Shown here in pieces: positions 36,935 through 46,859 of a DNA stretch of 64,000 nucleotides (within the stretch, counting starts at the first letter, position 1; each line of letters begins with the position of its first letter). Below the pieces are notes generated by a model. It had not been told where the DNA came from and searched no databases. It was given only the letters and a program-made list of their open reading frames with translations. This stretch comes from M0108 sp963841065 (GTDB lineage: Bacteria > Pseudomonadota > Gammaproteobacteria > Chromatiales > Chromatiaceae), in assembly GCA_963841065.1 (NCBI GenBank), contig CAWJBI010000031.1, positions 124,001 through 188,000 on the forward strand, written 5' to 3'. The position numbers and the translations under genes are program-made.

Positions 36935-38607
36935 ATGCCGATTCCTCCGCCGAGCCTTGTGCCGGTCCGTCCGCCGTCTTTTTCTCGTCTCTCTGGTCTG
37001 GTTCCTAGCCTTGGGCCTGGGCGCCGCCATGGCCGTCGAGCCGGAGCCCGAGTCCGGGCAGATCCAGGTCCATCAGGGCGAGCCCGTCCCTCTGACCTTC
37101 TGGAACCGGGAGGTTGCGATCTTGCGTGCCGAGATCGACGGCATCTCGCCCGCCGAGCGGGTACGTCGTATCGAGGACAAGATCGCCTTTATCCTGGCGG
37201 ACCAAGCCGGGAGACAAGGCAGAGGCCTTCCCGGGGACCTTTGCCAATCTCACCGGCTACTGGATCCAGATCGACGGTGTTCAGGCCTTTGGACTGGTGC
37301 CCGAGGATGCGGATGGCATGACGGGCGAAACCCTGGATGCGCATGTGTGGCGGACGGTCGCCGCGCTACAGGAGGCACTCGACGCCCGCCGCGAGCAGAG
37401 CAGTCTGCCTCTGATCCTGGAGGGGGTGGGGTTGGCGGCGGTGGCCACGGTGCTGCTGGGGGTGCTGCTCTGGGGCGTGGCCAGACTCCACGCCCGCGCC
37501 CTACGGCGTCAGAGTCTGCTCGCCCCGGCCCTGGTCAAGGTCGGCGGTCTGCACCTGCGACCCATCCTCAGCGGCTTGGAACGGGCCGCGATCAAGGCGA
37601 CCAGCTTTGGTCTGGTGGCGATCGCCGTCTATCTCTGGCTGACCTATATTTTTGGCCGCTTCCCCTTTTCGCGGCCCTGGGGTGAGAAGCTGGCCGGGTT
37701 TCTCTGGCATATGCTGACCGATTTTGCGGCCGGGGCTCTCCAGGCACTGCCAGGGCTGTTCACGGTGCTGGTGATCTTTGTCCTCACCCGGATCATAGTC
37801 CGGGCGGTGGACGGCTTCTACCAGACCGTGGAGCGCGGTGCCATGTCCGTGTCCTGGCTGCAAGCGGACACGGCCAAGGCGACCCGCCGGCTGACCGTCG
37901 TGCTGATCTGGATTTTCGCGGTGACCGTCGCCTACCCCTACATCCCGGGTTCGGATTCGGAGGCCTTCAAGGGGATCAGCGTCTTTGTGGGTCTGATGGT
38001 GTCCCTCGGCTCCGCCGGGCTCGTGAATCAGGTCATGAGTGGCCTGGTGGTGGCCTATAGCCGGGCGCTCAAGGCCGGGGAGTTCGTGCAGTTAGGTAAC
38101 ACCCTGGGGACGGTGAGCGAGGTCAATATACTCTCGACCAAGGTGATTACCCCCAAGCGCGAGACCGTCACCGTGCCAAACGCGGTGCTGGTGAGCTCGC
38201 CCATCACCAATTATTCCCGCCTGGCGGACGAGCGCGGGGCCATCGTCGGGACCAAGGTCACCATCGGCTACGACACCCCCTGGCGTCAGGTCCATGCCAT
38301 GCTGACCCTCGCCGCCCAGCGGGCCTCCCTGGTGCGCCAGGAGCCGGCGCCCTTTGTCATGCAGCGGGCCCTGGCGGATTTCTACCCCGAGTACGAGCTG
38401 ATCGTGCATATCGACCGGCCGGAGCAAAGGGGGCTGGTCCTGTCGGAGTTGCACGCCCATATCCAGGACGTCTTCAATGAGTATGGGGTGCAGATCATGT
38501 CCCCGAATTTCGTCAACCAGCCCGAACAGAAGGTGTGGGTGGCCAAGGGGGACTGGTATGCGGCCCCGGCGGAGGCCACGGATCGGGTCAGGTTTGATGA
38601 TGCCTAG
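36935..38607 (+). CDS. Mechanosensitive ion channel, MscS family (two frameshifts)
   Basis: Inner-membrane pressure-relief channel. After the ATG (AGGA about 8 bases upstream) the frame must change at once to read the signal-like RRLFLVSLVWFLALGLGAAM, then a periplasmic part, and change again near 37205. The C-terminal half is clear MscS: three or more helices, the pore/beta segment GSAGLVNQVMSGLVVAYSRA, LKAGEFVQLGNTLGTVSEVN and TVPNAVLVSSPITNYSR. About 557 residues, larger than MscS itself because of the periplasmic N-terminal domain. It is on the same strand as DUF3300-DUF2950. Confidence 0.87.
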
Positions 38608-38730
38608 ACCTGCTCGAAAAGGGCGCCAAACCCTGTCTTGCCCGAGGAATCTAGCTGGACCGGGATATTTTCCCCGATAACCGACCGCGTGATGGTTTTA
38701 CCCGGGATGAGGGCCTCTTGATCGGCTATT

Positions 38731-38762
38731 CCGGGTCAGCTTCCCCTAGGAAGCTGGCCCGG
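38731..38762. terminator. Stem-loop between convergent mscS and patatin genes
   Basis: A 14-base stem (ccgggtcagcttcc / ggaagctggcccgg, one G-T type mismatch) with a 4-base loop. There is no T-tract on either strand, so it is a possible bidirectional stop signal rather than a classic intrinsic terminator. Confidence 0.45.
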
Positions 38763-38833
38763 GGAGGTGCCATCCCGGCCTGTGCGCCGCTAATGCAAGG
38801 GGAAGAATCAGGGGCGACCAGAACCCCCGCTGA

Positions 38834-40048
38834 TCAGAAGCCTGGCGGTTTCTTTTCCCAGGGAAAGCCCTTGACCGCCATCTCGTAGCCGGTCTGGTAG
38901 AGGGCCCGCATAAAGTCGGGGTCGAACTCCTCGGGGTGCGGGGCATTGAAGCTGGCGGGGACATAGGCCAGATTGAAGTCCACCCCGTCACGCTGGGTGG
39001 TCAGATAGATACGATAGAGGTCGCCGAGGCCTTGGGCGTGGATGAGGGAGGAAATAGCCCGTCCGGCGATACTCATGGTCCGGCGCTCGACCTGGGCCCA
39101 CTCGGGATCGAGGCGGGCATTGCGGATCACATAGACCCGGCGCTCGCGGCTAATCCCGTGCTGTCTGCTCAGTTCCTTCAGGTTCAGCTTGGGCGGATAG
39201 ACGAAGACTTGGGACATGGTCCCGCCGTCCACGTGCATCTCCTGGAAGGCTTGGCCCTGGGCCTCGACGTCGATAAGCACCGGCGGGAAGGCGCCGGGTA
39301 TGGCGGCGGAGGCGATCATGATGGAGCGGAAGAGGGGTAGCGCCTTGGGATCGCGACTGGCGGCGATCCGCGTCAGGTTCCAGAGCACGCCTTGGCGGGC
39401 ATCCAGGTCCACGGTACCGACCAGCAGCAACCGGCCCTTCTCGTATTCCCGGGCAATGGCGTCGAGCAGCGCCTGGTCCACCTCCTTTTCGATGAGTCTC
39501 CAGAGGGGGGCGTTGTCCGCCAGGGCATCGTTGGTGAGCGCGGCGAGCAGAGACCGCCGCGTCACGATGTCGGCGGGGGAAACATTGGTATAGAGGCGCT
39601 TGAGCCTGTCATCGTAGGCGGAACCGAGGAAGGCGAAGGGGGCGATGAGGGCGCCGGTACTGATACCGGTCACCAGCCTGAATTCCGGCCGGTCGCCGGC
39701 GGCCGTCCAGCCATTCAGGAGCCCGGTGCCGAAGGCCCCGTTGTCACCGCCGCCGGATATGGCCAGGAAGGCCGCCGGTGGCAGGGGACCACGCTGGCCG
39801 CTGGCGGCGCGATAGGCCTGCTCACGCCGCAGGGAAGCGATACTCTCGCGCTCGATGGCCTTGTTGTCGATGCCGATGCGGTAACGCACCTCTTCCAGTC
39901 CCGGGATGACGGCCTGGGCGGTCATGGCCGGGGGTACCGCCGCCTGGCGCACCGGCCCCGCGCACCCCTGGGCGAGCAACAGCACCGTGGCCATGAAGAT
40001 TAAAACGGGGTCAAGCCTGAGTCTCATCTTGGTTGGCCTCTGCATCAT
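38834..40048 (-). CDS. Patatin-like phospholipase lipoprotein
   Basis: Putative lipid acyl hydrolase of about 404 residues, attached to the membrane through the lipobox LLLAQGCAG. The patatin fold signatures are the oxyanion loop AISGGGDNGAFGTGLLNGW, the nucleophile elbow GISTG (G-x-S-x-G) and the Asp of the catalytic dyad in HVDGGTMSQ. The downstream segment IMIASAAIPGAFPPVLIDVE is also typical. Several ATGs lie close together (40048, 40045, 40027); the signal peptide fits any of them. It is convergent with mscS and divergent from the MetA-type gene. Confidence 0.88.
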   Translation of the reverse strand: MMQRPTKMRLRLDPVLIFMATVLLLAQGCAGPVRQAAVPPAMTAQAVIPGLEEVRYRIGIDNKAIERESIASLRREQAYRAASGQRGPLPPAAFLAISGGGDNGAFGTGLLNGWTAAGDRPEFRLVTGISTGALIAPFAFLGSAYDDRLKRLYTNVSPADIVTRRSLLAALTNDALADNAPLWRLIEKEVDQALLDAIAREYEKGRLLLVGTVDLDARQGVLWNLTRIAASRDPKALPLFRSIMIASAAIPGAFPPVLIDVEAQGQAFQEMHVDGGTMSQVFVYPPKLNLKELSRQHGISRERRVYVIRNARLDPEWAQVERRTMSIAGRAISSLIHAQGLGDLYRIYLTTQRDGVDFNLAYVPASFNAPHPEEFDPDFMRALYQTGYEMAVKGFPWEKKPPGF

Positions 40049-40506
40049 GAGGATGTCCGTCTCCGGTCTCGGGGGCATGGAATCTGGGGGCCGGTACCGC
40101 CGGGCGGGAGGCGTGCCTTGTCTCAAGTATCCTGGGAAAGGTACCAGGCTCATCAGGGGCTGTCGTGACATTTCCAGCCGGTTTGCTGGTCATCATGGCC
40201 CCCAGCCCGGTGATTAGCCGAGGCTATTTTACTGGGTTTCCCGGTTAGGGGAGACTGCGGATTTCCACCTGGGGCCCGCCTGGCGCTCATCCACCGCCGA
40301 GGACGAAATTCCAGAGACTGCGTCGATTATGCGCGGTTAGTGGGATAAAATCCTCGAACTCGCAACCAGCCGGGTCACCCGCGCATGATACCCGTTACCG
40401 ACATCGGATGAAGATCTCCGCGGACTGGAGGCGGCATGACGCCGACCGCCTGGGCCGCCGGGCCAGGCTTACCCGGGGTCCGGGCTGGCGTCCCGGCCTG
40501 TCCGGG
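40049..40506. promoter_or_regulatory. Divergent intergenic region, patatin and MetA-type genes
   Basis: No gene is supported here. The gataaaat segment at about 40343 could be a -10 element for the plus-strand gene. No repeat or operator-like dyad stands out. Confidence 0.3.
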
Positions 40507-41424
40507 ATGCATCGCCTTGGCGTGCGCGTCGCCCTCTTGGTCGGCCTCGGCCTGGGACCCCTGTCCGGGCCGCGGGCCCAGGATATCGAGCCGCGTGCCT
40601 ATGCCAACGCCCCGATCGGCATTAATTTCCTGATCGGCGGCTATGCCTGGACGCGGGGCGCGCTCGCGACCGACACGGCGGCGCCGGTAACGGCCGCCCA
40701 GTTCACCACCTCCAGCGCCGCCCTCGGCTATGTGCGGGTGCTCGATCTGGGGGGCCAGTCCGCCAAGTTCGATGTCATCCTGCCCTATACCTGGCTCTCG
40801 GGGTCGGCGGAATATGCGGGGGAGCCTATCGAGCGCCTGGTCGATGGCCTCGGCGATCCCCGGCTGCGCTTGTCGGTCAACCTCTATGGGGCGCCGGCGC
40901 TGACGCTCAAGGAGTTCGCGAAATATCACCAAGACCTGATCGTGGGGGCCAGCTTGCAGGTCTCGGTACCCCTCGGCCAGTATGACAACAGCCGGGTGGT
41001 GAACCTCGGCACCAACCGCTGGTTCTTCAAGCCCGAGATCGGCGTGTCCAAGGCCCTGGGTCCCTGGACCCTGGAACTCGCTGGCGCGGTAACCCTCTTC
41101 ACGGACAACCCGGACTTTTTCAATGGGCGCACCCGCTCTCAGGAACCGCTTTACTCGCTGCAGGGACACCTGATTTACGCCTTTCGTTCGGGCATCTGGT
41201 CTTCCTTCGATGCCACCTACTTCACGGGTGGCCGCTCCACCCTTGAGGACCGGCTCAACGATGACCTCCAGCGCAACTGGCGTTTGGGGGCTTCGCTATC
41301 CCTACCCCTGGATATCCGCAACTCCATCAAGCTCTACGCCAGCTCGGGGGTAGCGGCCCGTACCGGGAACAATTTCGACCTGCTGGGCATCGCCTGGCAA
41401 TATCGGTGGGGGGGAGGGCTGTGA
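40507..41424 (+). CDS. Outer-membrane beta-barrel protein, phenol-degradation MetA family
   Basis: Transporter-like outer-membrane protein of 305 residues. A signal peptide (RLGVRVALLVGLGLGPLSGP, before RAQD) leads into alternating amphipathic strands such as AKFDVILPYTWLSGSAEYAG, QDLIVGASLQVSVPLGQYDN, TNRWFFKPEIGVSKALGPWT and GIWSSFDATYFTGGRSTLED, the pattern of the Phenol_MetA_deg family. ATG 40507 fits the signal peptide better than the in-frame start 99 bases upstream. No catabolic genes are nearby, so the substrate is open. Confidence 0.82.
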   Translation: MHRLGVRVALLVGLGLGPLSGPRAQDIEPRAYANAPIGINFLIGGYAWTRGALATDTAAPVTAAQFTTSSAALGYVRVLDLGGQSAKFDVILPYTWLSGSAEYAGEPIERLVDGLGDPRLRLSVNLYGAPALTLKEFAKYHQDLIVGASLQVSVPLGQYDNSRVVNLGTNRWFFKPEIGVSKALGPWTLELAGAVTLFTDNPDFFNGRTRSQEPLYSLQGHLIYAFRSGIWSSFDATYFTGGRSTLEDRLNDDLQRNWRLGASLSLPLDIRNSIKLYASSGVAARTGNNFDLLGIAWQYRWGGGL

Positions 41425-41502
41425 ATCTTGGTTTGCGATAGACAGGGCAATCGGCCCACATCACTCATCCTTTCGAATTCATTAACCTGGTTGGTGGCCG
41501 CG

Positions 41503-42690
41503 ATGAGTATCTTGAATCTGGAGTCCAAGCTGGAATTCCAATTGGGTGGGCCGGCTTACCGTCTCATGCAGCGCCTGGGCCTCATCCGGGGCGAGGGTCC
41601 CTCCCTTGGGCGGCGGATGATCGGCTTTCTGCTGATCACCTGGGTACCGCTCCTCATCCTGGCCCTGAGCGAGGGCCTGGCACTGGGGCCGACGCCCCGG
41701 GAATCCCTCTTGCTCGACTTCCCGACCTACGCCCGCTTCTTCCTGGCCGTTCCCCTGCTCTTCCTCTCGGAGGTCATCGTCGGGCCCCGACTCCAGACGG
41801 CCGGGTTGAATTTCGTGCGGGGCAACTTTGTCCGCCCGGAGGAGATGCCCGCCGTCGAGGCGGCCATCCTCCGGGCCTGGGGACGCCGCGAGGCGCTCCT
41901 GCCGGAGTTGCTCATGCTGGGAGTGGCTTTGATCGGGGCCTGGCAACTGACCATGGATACCTGGGTCGGTGCGGTGAGTGCCACCACCTGGCGGACCAGC
42001 GTGACGGAGGCCGGGACCAGCTTCACCTGGGCGGGGCTCTGGTACTACTTCGTGGCGGTACCTCTCCTGCAGTTCTTCGTGTTCCGCTGGATCTGGCGTC
42101 TGGTTAGTTGGACCCTGTTCCTGCGCGACATGGCGCGGCTTGACCTGGATCTGGTACCCACCCATCCCGACCGGGCCGCCGGGTTGGGTTTTCTCGGGGG
42201 GGCCCATCTGTCCCTGGCGATCTTCCCCTTTGCCTTCAGTTGCGTCCTGAGCGCCCACGTGGCCTTCCAGGTCTATTTCGAGGCGGTCCCCGTCATGTCG
42301 TTCAAGGTCGTGTTCGCGGTCTATCTGGTGGCCATGCTGCTGCTCATTCTGGGTCCCCTGCTGATTTTCGCCCCCTTGCTGGCCCGCGCCCGGCGGCAAG
42401 GGCTACGCCAATACAGCCTCTTGGCCAACGACTATAACCGCGCCTTCCACCAGAAGTGGGTGGCGGGTCCGCCGCCAGCGGACGAGCCCCTCCTGGGCAG
42501 CGCCGACATCCAGTCCCTGGCCGACCTGGGCAACAGCTTCGGCATGATCCGGGAGATGAAGATCTTCCCCTTCAGCCAGCAGCAGATCCTGCAGATCGCG
42601 GTGGTGGCCTGCCTCCCCGGCCTGCCGCTCATCTTCCTGGTGATGCCGGTCGGGGAGATACTGCAATTGCTGGCGGGGGCGCTGCTCTAA
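41503..42690 (+). CDS. Polytopic membrane protein, unrecognised
   Basis: A 395-residue inner-membrane protein with about 7-8 hydrophobic helices in pairs (MIGFLLITWVPLLILALSEG; YARFFLAVPLLFLSEVIVGP; VVFAVYLVAMLLLILGPLLI; ILQIAVVACLPGLPLIFLVM). Charged loops carry conserved-looking motifs (RDMARLDLDLVPTHPDRAAG; YSLLANDYNRAFHQKW). I do not recognise a named family. It starts about 80 bases after the MetA-type gene on the same strand and may be co-transcribed. Confidence 0.75.
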   Translation: MSILNLESKLEFQLGGPAYRLMQRLGLIRGEGPSLGRRMIGFLLITWVPLLILALSEGLALGPTPRESLLLDFPTYARFFLAVPLLFLSEVIVGPRLQTAGLNFVRGNFVRPEEMPAVEAAILRAWGRREALLPELLMLGVALIGAWQLTMDTWVGAVSATTWRTSVTEAGTSFTWAGLWYYFVAVPLLQFFVFRWIWRLVSWTLFLRDMARLDLDLVPTHPDRAAGLGFLGGAHLSLAIFPFAFSCVLSAHVAFQVYFEAVPVMSFKVVFAVYLVAMLLLILGPLLIFAPLLARARRQGLRQYSLLANDYNRAFHQKWVAGPPPADEPLLGSADIQSLADLGNSFGMIREMKIFPFSQQQILQIAVVACLPGLPLIFLVMPVGEILQLLAGALL

Positions 42691-42836
42691 TGCGGGGTGA
42701 CCGGCGCCGGGCCTCAGCCAGAACCGTGCGGTAGGGGCTCCAGCGACTTGGCCGGACCGACGCGGCGGGGGCATACCACTTCACCATCGTCCCGGCAGGA
42801 TGGCGGGGCCCAGGGCCAGGGAAAGCGGTCCGGGCC

Positions 42837-43867
42837 TCAGGGCTCGAAGGCAAACATCCGCTTCCAGTCGTTCTTCATGCTGATGACGGTCCAGCCCTGC
42901 TTCCTGGCCTCGTCGTACAGCTTCTCGGTGAGGGTCCCGACCTTGGTCTCCGGCAGCCCTTGGGCGGGGCCATAGGCGTATTCCCGCACCGCATCGTCGT
43001 GCAGTACCAGCATGGCCAGCCGTGCGCCCTGCCCCGGCCTGGGTGTATTCGAGCATCTGCTGGTCGCCGGTGGAATTGCCGAAGGCGGCCAGGGGGCGCC
43101 GCCCGATCATGAGATGAATGCCCTCGGGCTTGCCGGCGTTGTTGTCGTTGAGCAACAGCTTGGGCTCCTTGATGAGGACGGGCTTGCCGTGCTTGTCGTA
43201 TTCGTAATGGGTGCCGCCGGCGGTGCCGACCACCTGCTCCGGGGGGATACCATAGGTCGCCTCGGAATAGACGCGCACGAAGTCCTGGCCGCCGCCGGTA
43301 ACGATGTAGGTCTTGAACCCGTTGGCACGCAGGTAGGCCAACAGCTCCTGCATGGGCTGGTAGGTCAGTTCGGTAAAGGGCCTGTGCCAGCGCGGGTCCT
43401 TGGCCTCCGCCAGCCACTGCTTCACCTCGGCCTGGAATCGGTCCACCGACATGCCGGTGAGGGTGGCGGCGAGGATGGCTTCGAGGTCCTTCATCGAGAG
43501 CTTGGCCATGGCCTCGCGGTTGCCCGAGAGCACGGTCTTGAACGGCTCGACCTCGGCCAGCTCGGGCTTGGCCTTGACCAGCGCCGGGACCCGCTCCAGG
43601 CAGTACATCGACCTGGGTATACATGGGGTGTTCGACCCACAGGGTCCCGTCCTGGTCGAAGGTGGCGATGCGCTCGGCCTGAGGGACGAAGGTCGGGGCA
43701 CCGTCGGTCGTGGTGGCCTTCACGAACTCGATGATCCGCTGTTTGGCCGGGCCGTCGTGCCAGGATGGCAAGGGATCGATCTCGGCGTACGACGGCGCAC
43801 CGACCGCAAGCATGGCGGTGAGTGCCAAGCATTGGGCGAAGGTAGACAGGAAGCGATTAGGCTGCAT
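42837..43867 (-). CDS. Secreted HAD-superfamily phosphatase (two frameshifts)
   Basis: Exported haloacid-dehalogenase-type hydrolase of about 343 residues. A signal peptide (FAQCLALTAMLAVGAPSYAE) is followed by the HAD nucleophile motif IATFDQDGTLWVEHPMYTQV (Asp71 and Asp73), a helical cap, and motif II/III regions (FKTYIVTGGGQDFVRVYSEA; PLAAFGNSTGDQQMLEYTQA with the acidic metal ligand). The frame changes near 43610 and 43030; past the second the protein ends VREYAYGPAQGLPETKVGTL, then FAFEP. It lies downstream of the arylsulfatase gene, but a terminator separates them. Confidence 0.85.
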
Positions 43868-43890
43868 GGGTGAGCCCCCCTGAACGATTG

Positions 43891-43917
43891 AAAAAGGGCG
43901 GCCCTTGCGAGCCGCCC
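43891..43917 (-). terminator. Rho-independent terminator after the arylsulfatase gene
   Basis: On the minus strand, gggcggc and gccgccc form a 7-base GC stem with an 8-base loop, followed by TTTTT. It sits 33 bases after the arylsulfatase stop and before the HAD phosphatase start, so the phosphatase is reached only by read-through or its own promoter. Confidence 0.85.
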
Positions 43918-43949
43918 ACCCTATTGCATCGGCACTGCGCTTCCCGCGC

Positions 43950-45908
43950 CTAATCGCCCGCGTGGCTGATATGCCGGGCCTCTTGCATGGCGTGGATGAT
44001 CTGGTCGAGGTTGTAGCTGGCCGGGGCCTGCAACGCCGGGAAGCTGCGGTAGGTCTCAAGCTCCTTCAGCCAGAGCAACTGGCCGATCGGCAGTAGGTTC
44101 CAGTCGTAGATGTAGGCCGTGCTGGGCGCGGCCAGGGCGCCGCCATACCCCAGGAGGGTCTTCTGATCCTCCGCCACGGCCTGCTCGAAGGGATCGCGCT
44201 TGATGTTGTTCACCTGGGTCCAGTGATAGGTCTCGACGCCGGTCAGGCCACCGGTCGCCGATGAGGGGGCCATGGTGTAATAGAACTTCCAGTTCTTGTA
44301 CCGAACCGCGGAGGGGTGCGTACCCGAGTAGTAAAACAGGTAGTCACGTGCGGAGTCGCCCGTCCCTTCGAGGTAGGCGCGTTGATCGACGCCATCCAGC
44401 GTGGTCTTGACAATGCCGGGATACTTGCCGGCTTCAATCTCCTTCTTCAGGCCATCGCCCTTGGGTCCGCCGGCGATATTGACCAAGGTCGGCACCCAGT
44501 CCAGTGCGGAGAAGATCTCGTCCTTGACCGTGCCGGGCTTGATGTGCCCTGGCCAGCGTACGACCAGCGGGGCGCGCATGCCGCCTTCCCAGGTCGTGAG
44601 CTTGCCGCCCCTGAAGGGTGTGACACCGCCGTCGGGGTAGGTGATGGCCTCGGCCCCATTGTCCGTGGTGAAGACGACAATGGTGTTGTCGAGCTGGCCC
44701 ATGTCCTCGAGCTTTTTCAGCACATAGCCGATGTTGTCGTCGAGCTGCTTCATCCCGACCTCGTTGATACCCCAATCCTTGCCGCCTGGCTCGCCCAGCA
44801 TGGCCTCGTACTTGGGCGAGAGCATGGTGGTGATGTGCATGCGCGCCGGGTTGTACCAGACGAAGAAGGGCTTGCCGGTCTTCTTGGGGTCGTTGCGGTC
44901 CAGATAGTCGATCACCTTGGCGGAGATCTCCTCGTCCACGGTCTTCGATCGCTCCAGGGTCAGGGGACCCTCGTCCTTGCAGGTCTGGTTCTTCTCCGTG
45001 CCGTCCGCGGAGGTACAGGCGATGATGGGCCGCGGAGGCGTCATGCATAGCGTGGTCCTCGGGTCGACCGCCCCAGGCGGATCGGAGAGTCCGGGGACCG
45101 GGGTGTTCTTGCAGGGCGGAACGACGCTCTGCTCGGTCGGGGATTTGTTGATGTCGGGGAAGCTCACCCCCTGCATCGCATCCAGGTGATAGAGATAGCC
45201 CCAGAATTCCTGGAACCCGTGGGCCGTCGGCAGCGAGGCCGTCTTGTCGCCGAGGTGGTTCTTGCCGAACTCACCCGTGTTGTAGCCGAGGTCATGCAGC
45301 ATCTTGGCGAGCGCTGGCGTGCCCGGCAACAGGGAACTGGTCGCGCCCGGCAACTGGGGCATGATCATGCCGGCCCGCAAGGGGTGCATGCCGGTGAAGA
45401 AGGCCGTGCGCCCGGCGGTGCAGCTCTGCTCGGCGTAATAGGTCTGGAAGAGCGCGCCCTCCTGCCCGATCCGGTCGATGTTGGGCGTCTCCCCGACCAT
45501 GAGCCCGCGGTGATACGCGCCCACGTTCATGATGCCGATGTCGTCGCCCATGATGAACAGGATGTTGGGCTGCTTTCCATTGGCAGCGGCCGGAGCGGCG
45601 GCAGCGGGCGCGGCCAGGGCCAGTTTCTGACCTACCTTGACCTCGTTCGACGCCAGCTTGTTGTGCGCCTTCAGGGCCTCAACCGGCACCTCGAAACGCT
45701 CGCCGATGGCGATCAGGTCGTCGCCCTCGACCACCAGGTAGGTGGCGGTGACCGTGTCGAACTGGCCTTGGGCATGATGGCGCGGCCCCTTGTCGGCGGC
45801 CTGGGCGTTGCCGACGGCAAGGCAGGCCGTCAGGGCCAGGGACAGGCAGCCGGTCTTGATCCCCCGGGTGAGGAGGACTGGAGTCCTAATCGCTCGTTGA
45901 TTGTGCAT
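43950..45908 (-). CDS. LysM-containing arylsulfatase
   Basis: Exported sulfatase of 652 residues. A signal peptide (GCLSLALTACLAVGNAQAAD) is followed by a LysM-like peptidoglycan-binding segment at about residues 56-99 (TYLVVEGDDLIAIGERFEVP), an Ala/Pro linker, and the sulfatase domain from about 112 (QPNILFIMGDDIGIMNVGAY, metal-binding Asp pair). The active-site motif is Cys-Thr-Ala-Gly-Arg at residue 163 (C-x-A-x-R), where Cys is oxidised to formylglycine by a separate enzyme not in this window. Later landmarks are VVFTTDNGAEAITYPDGGVT and GGMRAPLVVRWPGHIKPGTV. It cleaves sulfate esters of unknown substrate. Confidence 0.9.
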   Translation of the reverse strand: MHNQRAIRTPVLLTRGIKTGCLSLALTACLAVGNAQAADKGPRHHAQGQFDTVTATYLVVEGDDLIAIGERFEVPVEALKAHNKLASNEVKVGQKLALAAPAAAAPAAANGKQPNILFIMGDDIGIMNVGAYHRGLMVGETPNIDRIGQEGALFQTYYAEQSCTAGRTAFFTGMHPLRAGMIMPQLPGATSSLLPGTPALAKMLHDLGYNTGEFGKNHLGDKTASLPTAHGFQEFWGYLYHLDAMQGVSFPDINKSPTEQSVVPPCKNTPVPGLSDPPGAVDPRTTLCMTPPRPIIACTSADGTEKNQTCKDEGPLTLERSKTVDEEISAKVIDYLDRNDPKKTGKPFFVWYNPARMHITTMLSPKYEAMLGEPGGKDWGINEVGMKQLDDNIGYVLKKLEDMGQLDNTIVVFTTDNGAEAITYPDGGVTPFRGGKLTTWEGGMRAPLVVRWPGHIKPGTVKDEIFSALDWVPTLVNIAGGPKGDGLKKEIEAGKYPGIVKTTLDGVDQRAYLEGTGDSARDYLFYYSGTHPSAVRYKNWKFYYTMAPSSATGGLTGVETYHWTQVNNIKRDPFEQAVAEDQKTLLGYGGALAAPSTAYIYDWNLLPIGQLLWLKELETYRSFPALQAPASYNLDQIIHAMQEARHISHAGD

Positions 45909-46241
45909 ATCCTAACGCCTCGATTTATGAGTTGATCTGGTTGAAAACTTCGCTGGGAAGGGAAACGCTCGTAACCCTTGAGCTTGAGCTTCTTGATGGC
46001 GCTAGCAAGCCGGCGGTGCCCCGCGGGCGCTCATTCACCTGCCGCATGCCATCGACATCCTCGATGACCAGGACCCTTGGGCCAGGCTGCCATGGCGAAC
46101 CTGGCGAGCGGATGTGGGTTCGCTCGGATTGACGTGCGAATATCATCGCCCAGGCAGGACAAGATGCGTTAGGGGTATAAGGGGCAACCTGGGTTGCCCA
46201 AAGGTGCAAGAAGCCGGGGCGCCGCTCTGCCGGGGCTGGCG
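45909..46241. other. Intergenic stretch left of the two-component genes
   Basis: This gap between the arylsulfatase start and the response-regulator stop contains only an unconvincing minus-strand frame (45925-46209) of no recognisable family. The arylsulfatase promoter should lie at its left end. Confidence 0.35.
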
Positions 46242-46859
46242 TCAGTCGGGTAGGTGACGCAACCGCTCCGCCAGCAGACCGAGCTCGGCGGCGGAGCGGA
46301 CCCCGAGCTTCGCCATGAGTTGCGCCCGTTGCAGCTTGACGGTGCGCTCCGCGATGCCGAGTTCGTCGGCGATCAGTTTATTGAGCCGACCGGCGACGAT
46401 GCGATCGAAGACGGTCCGTTCGCGCGCCGTGAGCTTGGCAAAGCAGGCTCGCAACCACGCCGCATCCGCGCGCGCCTGGCGCTGGAGTGCGTCGCGCTCC
46501 AGCGCGCGGTGGAGTGCGTCCATCAGGTCCTCGCGCGTGACGGGTTTAGTCAGAAAATCCACGGCGCCGGCCTTCATGGCCCTTACGCTGGTGACCACAT
46601 CGGCGTAGCCGCTCAGGAAGACGATTGGCAGCCCGATCCCTTGACGCTGGAGGGCCGCTTGTAGGTCCAGTCCGGAGGGACCGGGCATCCGCACGTCCAG
46701 TAATAGGCAACCGGGGCGGTCCGGCGGCGGGGATAGCAGAAAGTCCCCCGTGGAGGCGTAACCCTGCGCTTCGTAGCCCGATGCGCCGAGCAGCCGGAGC
46801 AAGGCGGTGCGTAGTGAGTCGTCATCATCGACGACGTGGATCAGAGGTCTCGTATTCAT
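46242..46859 (-). CDS. FixJ/NarL-type response regulator
   Basis: Two-component response regulator of 205 residues. The receiver domain has the acidic pair in IHVVDDDDSLRTALLRLLGA, the phospho-accepting Asp in CLLLDVRMPGPSGLDLQAAL and the Lys in AVDFLTKPVTREDLMDALHR. A LuxR-type helix-turn-helix follows (LTARERTVFDRIVAGRLNKL then IADELGIAERTVKLQRAQLM). It overlaps the histidine kinase stop by 4 bases (ATGA), so the two form a cognate pair. The target genes are not evident. Confidence 0.92.
   Translation of the reverse strand: MNTRPLIHVVDDDDSLRTALLRLLGASGYEAQGYASTGDFLLSPPPDRPGCLLLDVRMPGPSGLDLQAALQRQGIGLPIVFLSGYADVVTSVRAMKAGAVDFLTKPVTREDLMDALHRALERDALQRQARADAAWLRACFAKLTARERTVFDRIVAGRLNKLIADELGIAERTVKLQRAQLMAKLGVRSAAELGLLAERLRHLPD

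Noticed and set aside
45925..46209. 94-codon minus-strand frame before the arylsulfatase gene
   Set aside because: No recognisable domain or start signal; composition is not distinctive.
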